This document shows, piece after piece, positions 15,658 through 23,028 of a stretch of DNA of 29,502 bases. Numbering within the stretch: position 1 is the stretch's first letter; every line of letters starts with the position of its first letter. Where the stretch lies: the NCBI GenBank assembly GCA_016930895.1, contig JAFGFV010000271.1:1-29502 (forward strand). The letters run 5' to 3'. This DNA comes from Spirochaetales bacterium. Its GTDB lineage: Bacteria; Spirochaetota; Spirochaetia; SZUA-6; DRHE01. The notes under the pieces were generated by a model, which saw only the letters and a list, made by a program, of their open reading frames with translations, was not told the origin of the DNA and made no database searches. The position numbers and the translations under genes were made by a program.

Positions 15658-16953
15658 CTACCGACCGGTGTTCTTGATCCCGGGGGCCGGCGGGTACTCG
15701 CTCAGGACCTTGGCCAGGCCGGCTTCCATGAAGCTCACCGCCCTCTCCAGGTCCCACTGTCCGGTCACGTAGTTGGCCACGGCGTCACGGATGGTCGTTT
15801 CGGCCATCGTGCCCGCGGGAATGCGCCACCAGATCACGGCTCCCTGGTCGGAGGCCTTCTTGTGCGGATACAGCTTCGAGTTCTTGATCTCCGGCATCTC
15901 CCACACCGAGGCCCGGGAAGGCAGGATCGCGTAGTCCACGTAGTTCTTGAGCTGCTTCTCGGCGGAGGTGTAGAACTTGATCCACTCCCAGGCGGCGTCC
16001 TTGTTCTTGGATGCCTTCGGAATTCCGATGTCCCAGGAGGACAGAACCGTCACTCCGTTCTTGGCGTAGGGAATCGGCGCGATGGCCCATTTGTTCACGA
16101 CCTTGGACTTCTCGGGATCGTCGCCGTTCGGGGCTATGCCCAGGGTAGGCCAGGAAAAGGCAATCCCCGCGTTGCCGTTCAGGAAGGCGGCGTCCGATTC
16201 GGCCAGGTTCCAGGCCGGAGCGGCGGGATCGGCGAATTCGAACCAACGCTTGGTGACCCTCAACGCCTCGCGCGTCTCCGGAGAATCGATGGTCAGGTTC
16301 CAGTCCTCGTCGGCCCAGCGGCCATCCAGGGACCAGTGGACCATCATCCATAGCCCGCTCAGCTGCTCTTTCACCCCCGGGATGGCGATAGCGTAGAGCC
16401 CGGGAGGATTGTGTATCTCCTCGCACACTTCGAAGAACTCGTCCCACGTCTGGGGGAACTCCTTGATCAGGTCGGTCCGGTAGGCCAGGGTCTGCGGGGT
16501 GTTGGAGAAGGGAAAGCCCATGATCTTGCCGGCCCACTTGCCCGACTGCTCCCAGAGGCCGGCAAGGAAGTCGGAGGTGTCGAAGTTGTCCCTCTCGATG
16601 TACGGTTCCAGGTCCTCCATGAACGGCTCGAACTCGCCGTCCCACTGGCACGCCGGAGTCACCACGTCGTAAGTGCTGTCCCCGGTGGACAGGGCAAGTC
16701 CCATCTTCTCGTACAACGTGATGTACGGGAAGTCCACGATCTCGACCTCACAACCGGTCTTCTCCGTGAACTCCGCCGCGTACTCCTTGGCAGCGTCCGC
16801 ATAGGTGGCCGAGAAGTACAGGCAGGTGATCTTCTGGCCGGAGAAGGGCTTGCCTTCCGCGGCCGGTGCCGACTCCTTGCCCCCTCCCGCAAACACCACG
16901 GCAATCGAGGCGAGCATCAGCAACGCCACGCAGACTATCAGTCTCCTCTTCAT
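15658..16953 (-). CDS. ABC sugar-binding protein (CUT1 solute-binding protein)
   Basis: A 431-residue periplasmic binding protein, first gene of the leftward transporter operon. The signal peptide MKRRLIVCVALLMLASIAVVFA is followed by GGGKES; there is no lipobox cysteine, and this A-GGGKE end is familiar from spirochaete binding proteins. The mature part has the CUT1 architecture (EFTEKTGCEVEIV, TYDVV, GIAFSWP with the Asn/Gly-rich NGNAG turn, and DAAWEWIKFYTSAE). Many Trp residues (WDIG, WWRIPAG) would line a sugar pocket. Ligand not readable. The start at 16951-16953 has AAGGAG. A promoter with good consensus lies at 17117-17145, giving a leader of about 155 bases. Confidence 0.93.
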   Translation of the reverse strand: MKRRLIVCVALLMLASIAVVFAGGGKESAPAAEGKPFSGQKITCLYFSATYADAAKEYAAEFTEKTGCEVEIVDFPYITLYEKMGLALSTGDSTYDVVTPACQWDGEFEPFMEDLEPYIERDNFDTSDFLAGLWEQSGKWAGKIMGFPFSNTPQTLAYRTDLIKEFPQTWDEFFEVCEEIHNPPGLYAIAIPGVKEQLSGLWMMVHWSLDGRWADEDWNLTIDSPETREALRVTKRWFEFADPAAPAWNLAESDAAFLNGNAGIAFSWPTLGIAPNGDDPEKSKVVNKWAIAPIPYAKNGVTVLSSWDIGIPKASKNKDAAWEWIKFYTSAEKQLKNYVDYAILPSRASVWEMPEIKNSKLYPHKKASDQGAVIWWRIPAGTMAETTIRDAVANYVTGQWDLERAVSFMEAGLAKVLSEYPPAPGIKNTGR

Positions 16954-17088
16954 CGTCTACAACTCCTTTCGCTTGGTTGGCTTCTTCGAACTCGAACCTC
17001 GCTCCGAGCTACGCAACGGTTCGCCTGCCCGGACTGGCGCGGATGTGCCTGACCATCTCCTCCTCCCCCGTCTGACACCTGGACGTGT

Positions 17089-17114
17089 ATCTATGGATCT
17101 CCAGACATAGATCC
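17089..17114. promoter_or_regulatory. Inverted repeat at the start of the transporter operon (possible operator)
   Basis: ATCTATG (17089-17095) and CATAGAT (17106-17112) form an inverted repeat. GGATCT (17095-17100) and AGATCC (17109-17114) form a second, overlapping one. The site begins right at the predicted transcription start downstream of the -10 at 17117, a natural place for repressor binding, most simply by the ROK protein of the same operon. It could also form alternative leader hairpins. Confidence 0.45.
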
Positions 17115-17116
17115 TC

Positions 17117-17145
17117 ATTTTACGGGGTGACACTTCTGCCGTCAA
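17117..17145 (-). promoter_or_regulatory. Promoter of the sugar transporter operon
   Basis: On the minus strand TTGACG (complement of 17140-17145), 17-bp spacer, TAAAAT (complement of 17117-17122). 5 of 6 match in both boxes; one of the best promoters in the window. Confidence 0.8.
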
Positions 17146-17193
17146 GACTTTTTTTACTTGTCGAACTATTTCCCTCTATTTTCGTCTCGTTCA

Positions 17194-17222
17194 TTGACAG
17201 AATGATTGAATGCTCGTAGAAT
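17194..17222 (+). promoter_or_regulatory. Divergent promoter of the UroD-AGE-flavoprotein operon
   Basis: TTGACA (17194-17199, perfect), 17-bp spacer, TAGAAT (17217-17222, 5 of 6). Back-to-back with the transporter promoter, with 48 bp between the two -35 boxes. That stretch contains CTATTT twice (17166-17171, 17176-17181), spaced 10 bp, one helical turn. The predicted start near 17229 excludes codons before it from the gene. Confidence 0.8.
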
Positions 17223-17274
17223 CGAGAACTGTTATGCATGTACTGCGGATTCTTCTCGAAATCTGAGGCTGCCG

Positions 17275-18330
17275 ATGCAGTCGGGCAAGGATACAGTCCG
17301 CCTCGCGCTGAACAAGAGGCAGACCGAACGCCTTCCGTGCTTTCCCCTCATCGATATCGCGTTTGCCTCCGCGTACGTACGCGAACCCATGCGGGAGGTT
17401 CAGCTGGATCCCCGCCTCCATGCCCGGGCACTCAGCGCCTGCGCCGCAGAGCTTCCCGTGGACGGAATCTACATCAACCTGTGCCTCGGGCGCGATCAGC
17501 CCTGCAGGCTCTCGGAGGGAACGTACCAGCTGGACGATGCCCTGACCCTGGCGATACCGGAAAACGATGTCCTGTCGAGCGCCGGGACGGAGATCACCTC
17601 TCTCGACGACCCGCGTTTCGGCACTGCAGAGCTCTATCACCCCGGCATGCTCGAAACCTTTCGGCTCATATCCCCCCGGATCAGGGAAACCGCCGCGGTG
17701 GTCGTCGGGGTTACGGGGACATTCTCGCAGGTGGCCTTTCTCTACGGGGTGGCTGAGACCATGATCGCGATCCTGGACCGGCCGGAGGAAGTCGAGCGGG
17801 CCCTCGACCGGCGTCATTCGGTCGCGATTCGTCAGGTCCGCGAGCTGGCCGCCGCGGGAGCCGAGTTCATCTGGATCGGAGAGGGACTGGGCTCCGGGAG
17901 TCTGATCAGCCCCGCGCAGTATCGACGCTTCGTCCTGCCGTACGAACAGTCACTGGCGGAGGAGATCGCCAGGAGCGGCGCTTCCTCGATTCTCCACATC
18001 TGCGGCAACGTCACCGCTGCTCTACCGGACATCGCCGCGAGCGGAGTCGACGGTTTCGACCTCGACTATCCGGTCGACTTGAGCACGGCACTGGATACCC
18101 TTCTGCCGGCCATGGCAGTCAAGGGAAACATCGACCCCGGGCTCTTTCTCCCGGGGGCAGAGGCAAGGCTGCAAGCCGCCTGCCGGCAGGCCATCGACAC
18201 CGCGTACGGCAGGAAAGGCTTCATCCTCTCCACGGGCTGCCTGGTGCCGCGGGATTCGAGCCTGCGGGGGTTTGAGATCGTGGCGGATTGCTGCCGAGAA
18301 CCCTACCGATCACGGAGGAACGCGGAATGA
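17275..18330 (+). CDS. UroD-superfamily protein with zinc site (first gene of divergent operon)
   Basis: A 351-residue UroD-fold protein. The ATG at 17275 is chosen because it follows TGAGG at proper spacing and lies downstream of the predicted transcription start. H241 and C243 in LHICGNVT and C322 in STGCLVP match the three zinc ligands of MtaA/CmuA-type methyltransferases. AVKGNIDPGLFL corresponds to the conserved KGN barrel strand. The N-terminus is atypical (MQSGKDTVRLALNKRQTERL), shifted from the usual RERV...PDR pattern. It overlaps the AGE gene by 4 bp (ATGA), so a UroD-like/AGE pair is coupled here just as on the leftward operon. Reaction unknown; no corrinoid protein is encoded nearby. 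Confidence 0.83.
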   Translation: MQSGKDTVRLALNKRQTERLPCFPLIDIAFASAYVREPMREVQLDPRLHARALSACAAELPVDGIYINLCLGRDQPCRLSEGTYQLDDALTLAIPENDVLSSAGTEITSLDDPRFGTAELYHPGMLETFRLISPRIRETAAVVVGVTGTFSQVAFLYGVAETMIAILDRPEEVERALDRRHSVAIRQVRELAAAGAEFIWIGEGLGSGSLISPAQYRRFVLPYEQSLAEEIARSGASSILHICGNVTAALPDIAASGVDGFDLDYPVDLSTALDTLLPAMAVKGNIDPGLFLPGAEARLQAACRQAIDTAYGRKGFILSTGCLVPRDSSLRGFEIVADCCREPYRSRRNAE

Positions 18331-19544
18331 AGAGGAAACGGATCGAGACCCTCAGCAAGTACTTCTACGACGAGCTGGTCGGCAACACCCTCCCCTTCTG
18401 GATCGATCATGCCACCGACCGTGAGTTCGGCGGCTTCACCACCTTTCTCGATCGCAAGGGAGCCCTCCTGTGCCCGGACAAACCGATGTGGGTCATGGGC
18501 CGGATCACCTGGCTGCTGGCACGGCTCTACAACGAGCTGGAGAAGCGAGAGCAATGGCTGGAGCTGGCGCGCCACGGCATCGACTTCATTCGCAGGTACG
18601 GTTTCGACAGGGACGGACGGATGTTCTTCCTGGTGACCCGGGAGGGCCGACCCCTTCGCAAACGCCGCTACCTCTTCACCGAGACCTTTGCGGTCATTGC
18701 ACTGGCCGAATACGCCCGGGCCTCCGGGGACCGAGAGTCTCTCGAACTGGCCAAAAAGACCATGAACCTGATCGAGGATCTGTACGCCCGTGAACCCGGA
18801 ACCCCGGGGGCCCTGGAGCCCAAGATCATTCCCGCGACCCGCAGCTTCCGAGGCCACTCCATGGCGATGATCCAGATCAACACCCTCCAGGTGCTGCGGG
18901 CCGCCGATCCCGGCGGAGACTACGACCTCCTGATCGACCGGGCGATCGACGAGGTCTTCCGCTATTTCGTCAAGCCGGATCTCAAACTCCTCCTGGAAAC
19001 CGTGGGCCCCGCCGGGGAGTACCTGAAGGAGCTCCCCGAAGGACGCTGCGTCAACCCGGGGCACGCGATCGAAACCGCCTGGTTCATCATGGAGGAGGGA
19101 CGGCATCGACGAGACATGTCCTACGCCCAGAAGGCCCTGCCGATTCTCGACTGGTCGCTGGAGTTGGGCTGGGACAAGAAGTATGGCGGGATTCTCTACT
19201 TCGTGGACAGCGAAGGCAGGCAGCCCGTGCAACTGGAGTGGGACATGAAGCTCTGGTGGCCCCACAACGAGGCGATCTACGCAACCCTCCTGGCCCATGC
19301 CCTGACCGGGGAGCCGAGATACCTGGCGTGGTTCGAGAGGATCCTGAGCTGGTCCCTCAAGCACTTTCCGGACAGGCAGTACGGGGAGTGGATCGGTTAC
19401 CTGCATCGTGACGGGAGCCCGGCCCAGGACGTCAAGGGGAACCTATTCAAGGGCCCCTTCCACCTGCCCCGGCAGCAGCTGTTCTGTCACCTCCTGCTCG
19501 AGCAGATGCTCGCCGGAGCTCTTCCCGCAGGCATCTCCGGCTGA
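18327..19544 (+). CDS. AGE-family epimerase/isomerase (copy 2)
   Basis: A 405-residue (alpha/alpha)6-barrel enzyme of the N-acylglucosamine 2-epimerase family. Visible active-site elements are RGHSMA (H177), NPGHAIETAWF (H246), WWPHNEA (H313, E315) and GPFHLPRQ (H379). Copy 1 (10215-11456) shares the spacing of H246 and the FHxPR box but differs widely elsewhere, so the two are old paralogues, perhaps with different sugars. The start ATG overlaps the stop of the UroD-like gene and has GGAGGAA upstream. It is followed after 10 bp by the flavoprotein gene. Substrate not readable. Confidence 0.9.
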   Translation: MKRKRIETLSKYFYDELVGNTLPFWIDHATDREFGGFTTFLDRKGALLCPDKPMWVMGRITWLLARLYNELEKREQWLELARHGIDFIRRYGFDRDGRMFFLVTREGRPLRKRRYLFTETFAVIALAEYARASGDRESLELAKKTMNLIEDLYAREPGTPGALEPKIIPATRSFRGHSMAMIQINTLQVLRAADPGGDYDLLIDRAIDEVFRYFVKPDLKLLLETVGPAGEYLKELPEGRCVNPGHAIETAWFIMEEGRHRRDMSYAQKALPILDWSLELGWDKKYGGILYFVDSEGRQPVQLEWDMKLWWPHNEAIYATLLAHALTGEPRYLAWFERILSWSLKHFPDRQYGEWIGYLHRDGSPAQDVKGNLFKGPFHLPRQQLFCHLLLEQMLAGALPAGISG

Positions 19545-19554
19545 GCGGACTACG

Positions 19555-20118
19555 ATGAAAGTTCTGACGCTGCAGGGCAGCCCGAGACGCCAAGGGAACA
19601 CCGCCACCCTGCTGGCCGCCTTTCTGGAAGGACTGCGGGAGGGCGGGGTCGGAGACATCCAGGAGATCCACCTCGACGAGGTGACGATCCAACCCTGCCG
19701 CAACTGCGACACCTGCCGCCAGCCAAAGGGTCCCTACTGCGTGATCGAGGACGACATGCAGGGCCTGTTCACGCCGTTCATCGAAGCCGATCTGGTCGTG
19801 ATGGCTTCCCCCATCTACTGGTGGAGCGTGACCGCACAGCTCAAGCTGTTCATCGACCGGCTGTACGGCCTGGATCCGGAAACCCGCCCCGAGTTCTTCC
19901 AAAGCAAGAAGCTGGTGCTGATCCTGACCTACTACAGCGAGGACCCGAACTCAGGCGCCGAGATCACCCTCTCGATGTTCCGGGAAATCGCCGAGTACAC
20001 CGGCATGCCGATCGCCGGCATCCTGCGCTACTGCTCGGGCACGACCCACGTGCGGGATTCGCACCGGACCCTCGCCGACGCCCGGGATCTGGGCAGGCGC
20101 CTCGGCGGAGCTGCCTGA
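19555..20118 (+). CDS. Flavodoxin-fold NAD(P)H:FMN reductase with four-cysteine motif
   Basis: A 187-residue flavoprotein. QGSPRRQGNTATLL is the FMN-phosphate loop, and ASPIYWWSVTAQLKLFIDR is the second conserved block of the NADPH-dependent FMN reductase/iron-sulfur flavoprotein family. C48, C51, C54 and C62 form C-x2-C-x2-C-x7-C, the spacing known from iron-sulfur flavoproteins that carry a 4Fe-4S cluster, suggesting an electron carrier in an anaerobe. Ten bp after the AGE gene on the same strand, so probably part of the UroD-AGE operon, where a redox step may be needed. No strong ribosome site is visible (GAGCGG). It converges with ybaK with a 7-bp gap. Confidence 0.85.
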   Translation: MKVLTLQGSPRRQGNTATLLAAFLEGLREGGVGDIQEIHLDEVTIQPCRNCDTCRQPKGPYCVIEDDMQGLFTPFIEADLVVMASPIYWWSVTAQLKLFIDRLYGLDPETRPEFFQSKKLVLILTYYSEDPNSGAEITLSMFREIAEYTGMPIAGILRYCSGTTHVRDSHRTLADARDLGRRLGGAA

Positions 20119-20125
20119 GCCTGCC

Positions 20126-20602
20126 TCACACCACGTCGGCGAAGCGCGCCCCGATCGTCCCGGCCAGCTGCGCCGGGGCGATCTCGATCTGTGTTCCCCG
20201 GCGGCCGGCGCTGACCAGGATCCATTCGAACAGGAGCGCGCTCTCGTCGATCCAGGTGGGGAAGCTCTTTCTCATCCCGACGGGAGAGCAGGCCCCGCGC
20301 ACGTAGCCGGTGAGCTCCAGGAGCTCGGCCACCTTCACCATCTCGATCTTTCGCGTCCCCGCCGCCAGCGCCGCCTTCTTGAGATCGAGCTCGCACGGCC
20401 CCGGCACGCAGTAGACCCGCAGGCCCCCGTCCGCCCCCCGGGTCACCAGGGTCTTGAACACCCGCTCCGGCTCAACCCCCAACGCCGCTGCGGCGCTCAG
20501 CGCGTCCAGGTGCTCCTCGTCGACGCGGTAAGAGCGCAGCCGGTGCGGGACGCCGCGGGACTCGAGGGCACGGATGGCATTGGTCTTGGCGCGCGTGGCC
20601 AT
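20126..20602 (-). CDS. ybaK: YbaK/EbsC-type Cys-tRNA(Pro) deacylase
   Basis: A 158-residue protein of the YbaK/ProX editing family, which hydrolyses Cys mischarged on tRNA-Pro. The catalytic-type lysine K50 lies in RVFKTLV, CELDLKKAALAAG follows, and GYVRGACSPVGMRK is the family signature loop. Length matches YbaK. The start at 20600-20602 has GGGAG upstream. It lies 41 bp downstream of the larA-like gene on the same strand, probably a shared transcript of convenience. Confidence 0.9.
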   Translation of the reverse strand: MATRAKTNAIRALESRGVPHRLRSYRVDEEHLDALSAAAALGVEPERVFKTLVTRGADGGLRVYCVPGPCELDLKKAALAAGTRKIEMVKVAELLELTGYVRGACSPVGMRKSFPTWIDESALLFEWILVSAGRRGTQIEIAPAQLAGTIGARFADVV

Positions 20603-20643
20603 GGCGACACTCCCCGACAGCGCTGCCGCCGTTTGCGAAATTT

Positions 20644-22035
20644 CTACCCCCGTGGCATCGGAATGCCATAGGGGCCGTCGGCCAGGAAGGCGATGCGGGG
20701 CTCGTTTCCCGCCCCGTGCGTCGCGGCGTGCCGGGTGCGGGTCTCCTCGACCACGGCGCGCACCACCTCCTGCACGTTGTCCATCTCGGGGAGGTAGCGC
20801 CGGTCCTCCTCGAGATATCGGTTCCCGTCCACTCCGGGAATCACGGAGCACTCTCTCTTGTCCAATTGCGGGCTGTAGTATACCAGTCCCTCGACCCCGA
20901 CCGACTGCAGTACCGCCGCCCAGGCCTGGACCTCCCACTGCTCCGGAACGAAGGTCCAGTCGCGAGAAAACAGCAGCCGCCGGAAGCGCTCCGGCCCGAT
21001 CAGGGTGAGCAGGTGCAGCAGGCTGCGGTAGCGCTCGCTCCCCACCGGGTTCGTGTCGGTGTTGGCGGCCACCAGCAGGATCCTGCCGCCGGGAAGCACC
21101 GCCCGCTCGGCCGCCAGGGCGGCCTTGACCGCCTGGTAGTGGTTCACGCTTACGGCTCCCCCATGGGTGATCACCAGGTCGTAGCGCCCTTCCAGGGGAA
21201 TCGAGACGTAGCTCTTGAGGAAATCGAAGGCCGCCAGGTGAGCCTGCTCCAGCTCACCGGCGAACACCCCCGTCGGCCGGTACTCCTTGTCCAGAGTCAC
21301 GTTGACCATGAAGTCCGCCCCGACCATCCGGGCTGCTTCGAGGGCCATCTCATGGCAGGGATTGCCTGCGAGCTCCAGGTCGCGGGCTGCCGGGCAGTCC
21401 ATGATCTCGGCGCTGTGGAAGCGGTAGGTGGTGGCCTCGCCCACGAGACCCGGACAGATCGACTTGCGCCCCCCGGAGGCCCCGGCAACGAAATGGCTCT
21501 CCACCAGCCCGGTCAGGATGCGCAGGTCCGCTTGGGTGTACCGCCGATCCACCGAAACCTCCATGCCCGATGAAGTGGCGCCGAGGGAAACCAGCGCGGC
21601 CGGATCGGCGGCGTCGTGGCTCTCGACTGGAACTCCCACCGCGAACACCCGGGGATCCAGGAGCGCCCTCACCTGCGCCTCGCTGAGCGGAGCGTGGGTC
21701 CCGGTGGCCACCAGCACCAGGAGCCGGGAGGCTTCGAACCCGCAGTCCATCAGCCTGCGCAGGATCGGCCACAGGATCCCGCCTTCTCCCCGATAGGGGA
21801 CCGGCCGGGTGTGGTCCGAAACCACGATCACCGCCCGCGCCGCGGGTTTGGCGCCCAGAGTGCGCCGCGCCAGGCTCTCGAGGCTATCGCAGCCGATCGG
21901 CTCCTCCAGGGCCCTCTCCACCGCCGCAGCCGGGTGTGCCAGCGGGGCCACCCGGCCCATCCTCAATACCTCCGCGGTGTCCGGGAGCTCCAGGCGAAGG
22001 GGGTCGCGGCCGAACAGGATCTCCACGGTCCTCAT
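20644..22035 (-). CDS. LarA-family nickel-pincer-dependent racemase
   Basis: A 463-residue protein of the lactate racemase (DUF2088) family. Residues known from Lactobacillus plantarum LarA are all matched at a near-constant offset: SDHTRP (73-78), H114 in ATGTHAP (LarA H108), H181 in ESHFVAG (H174), K191 in GGRKSICPG (K184, which binds the nickel pincer cofactor) and H207 in RFHSAE (H200, nickel ligand). The family includes racemases for lactate and other 2-hydroxy acids, so the substrate is not certain. The cofactor makers LarB, LarC and LarE are not in the window. The start is taken as the ATG at 22033-22035, with no clear ribosome site; a possible promoter ends only a few bases upstream, which would make the mRNA nearly leaderless. 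Divergent from the MtfA-like gene 118 bp away. Confidence 0.88.
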   Translation of the reverse strand: MRTVEILFGRDPLRLELPDTAEVLRMGRVAPLAHPAAAVERALEEPIGCDSLESLARRTLGAKPAARAVIVVSDHTRPVPYRGEGGILWPILRRLMDCGFEASRLLVLVATGTHAPLSEAQVRALLDPRVFAVGVPVESHDAADPAALVSLGATSSGMEVSVDRRYTQADLRILTGLVESHFVAGASGGRKSICPGLVGEATTYRFHSAEIMDCPAARDLELAGNPCHEMALEAARMVGADFMVNVTLDKEYRPTGVFAGELEQAHLAAFDFLKSYVSIPLEGRYDLVITHGGAVSVNHYQAVKAALAAERAVLPGGRILLVAANTDTNPVGSERYRSLLHLLTLIGPERFRRLLFSRDWTFVPEQWEVQAWAAVLQSVGVEGLVYYSPQLDKRECSVIPGVDGNRYLEEDRRYLPEMDNVQEVVRAVVEETRTRHAATHGAGNEPRIAFLADGPYGIPMPRG

Positions 22036-22042
22036 GGCCGCC

Positions 22043-22072
22043 AGTATGACCGAAATCCGGGCGGCCGTCCAA
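22043..22072 (-). promoter_or_regulatory. Possible promoter of the LarA-like gene
   Basis: On the minus strand TTGGAC (complement of 22067-22072), 18-bp spacer, CATACT (complement of 22043-22048). Transcription would start almost at the ATG, so either the mRNA is leaderless or this call is wrong. Confidence 0.3.
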
Positions 22073-22153
22073 CCTCGCGGCACCCTGGGAGCCCCGTCGG
22101 TAGACGCCCGCGCCGGGACCGGCGTATCTTCTGCGAGGGAGAAGCCGAAATCG

Positions 22154-22981
22154 ATGCGACTGTTCCACGGGGTTCGACGCCGGCGCCTCGGGAACCGGAA
22201 CCTCCTGGACGAGGAGTCCTGGAGCTGGCTGCTGGAGCAGCATCCGTTCCTGACGGGCCTCAACCCTGAGGAGCTGGACCGTTTGCGCGCGCTGACGACC
22301 CTGTTCCTGCACGACAAGACCTTTGAGGCTGCCGAAGGCTTCGTCCTGGAGGATCACGTGCCCGCGGTGATCTCCATCCAGGCCGCCCTGCCGGTGCTCA
22401 ACCTCGGCCTGGACGCGTACGCCGGCTGGAAGACCGTGGTCGTGGTCCCAGAAGGCTTCCACCAGGAACACCTGGAGGTGGACCCGGGCGGGATCGTCCG
22501 CGAGTGGACGGAGCTGGACCTGGGTGAATCCTGGGACGAGGGTCCCGTGGTGCTTTCCTGGGAGGACGTGGAGGCCTCCGGCTGGGGCGACGGATTCAAT
22601 GTCGTAGTCCACGAGGCGGCCCACCGCCTGGACCTGACCGATGGGGCCGTCAACGGCAGGCCGGCGCTGCACCGGGAGATGGACCCGCAGGAATGGCACG
22701 ACGTGTTCACCGCCGCCTACCGGGACCTGGAACAGCGGGTGCGGCGCAGGAGAAGGACTGCGGTCGATTCGTACGCCCTGGAAAACCCCGGAGAGTTCTT
22801 CGCCGTGGTGAGCGAGCTGTTCTTCGAGCTGCCGCGGACCCTCGAGCGGGAATACCGCGAGGTCTACCGGCTGCTCGCAGCCTACTACCGGCAAGACCCC
22901 GCCCGCAGGGCGCAAGACCCCGCCCGCAGGCGGCAGGCCTCAAGCCGCAGGGACGGCTCCTTGTCCGCAGGTGGCCAGTAG
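22154..22981 (+). CDS. mtfA: MtfA-type zinc peptidase (M90 family)
   Basis: A 275-residue cytosolic metallopeptidase-like protein. HEAAH (153-157) is the gluzincin HExxH site, and E214 in NPGEFFAVVSE is the third zinc ligand, matching the layout of E. coli MtfA (HExxH near 149-153 and Glu 212). In E. coli MtfA binds the repressor Mlc and so affects glucose uptake. Mlc is a ROK protein, and this window encodes a ROK repressor, but no link between the two is shown. The start ATG at 22154 has a somewhat distant GAGGGAG. The last 30 residues contain two near-identical copies of QDPARR(R/A), encoded by a 21-bp tandem repeat. The Ca2+-ATPase gene follows after 47 bp. Confidence 0.88.
   Translation: MRLFHGVRRRRLGNRNLLDEESWSWLLEQHPFLTGLNPEELDRLRALTTLFLHDKTFEAAEGFVLEDHVPAVISIQAALPVLNLGLDAYAGWKTVVVVPEGFHQEHLEVDPGGIVREWTELDLGESWDEGPVVLSWEDVEASGWGDGFNVVVHEAAHRLDLTDGAVNGRPALHREMDPQEWHDVFTAAYRDLEQRVRRRRRTAVDSYALENPGEFFAVVSELFFELPRTLEREYREVYRLLAAYYRQDPARRAQDPARRRQASSRRDGSLSAGGQ
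22891..22932 (+). repeat. 21-bp tandem duplication in the mtfA 3' end
   Basis: GCAAGACCCCGCCCGCAGG occurs twice with a period of 21 bp (22891 and 22912), in frame, giving two ARQDPAR-like heptads in the tail of the protein. Likely a recent slippage event in a non-essential tail. Confidence 0.7.
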
Positions 22982-23028
22982 CGCTACCCTGGGAGAGCGA
23001 TCCAACCAGGAACCATCGGGGGGTTTCC

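Noticed and set aside
9211..18330. Calling the UroD-like genes hemE (heme biosynthesis)
   Set aside because: Two carry methyltransferase-type zinc ligands, none shows the HemE N-terminal RQAGRY motif, and the context is sugar transport rather than tetrapyrrole genes.
22891..22960. CRISPR-like or satellite repeat
   Set aside because: Only two copies with a 21-bp period inside a coding region and no spacers; simple tandem duplication.
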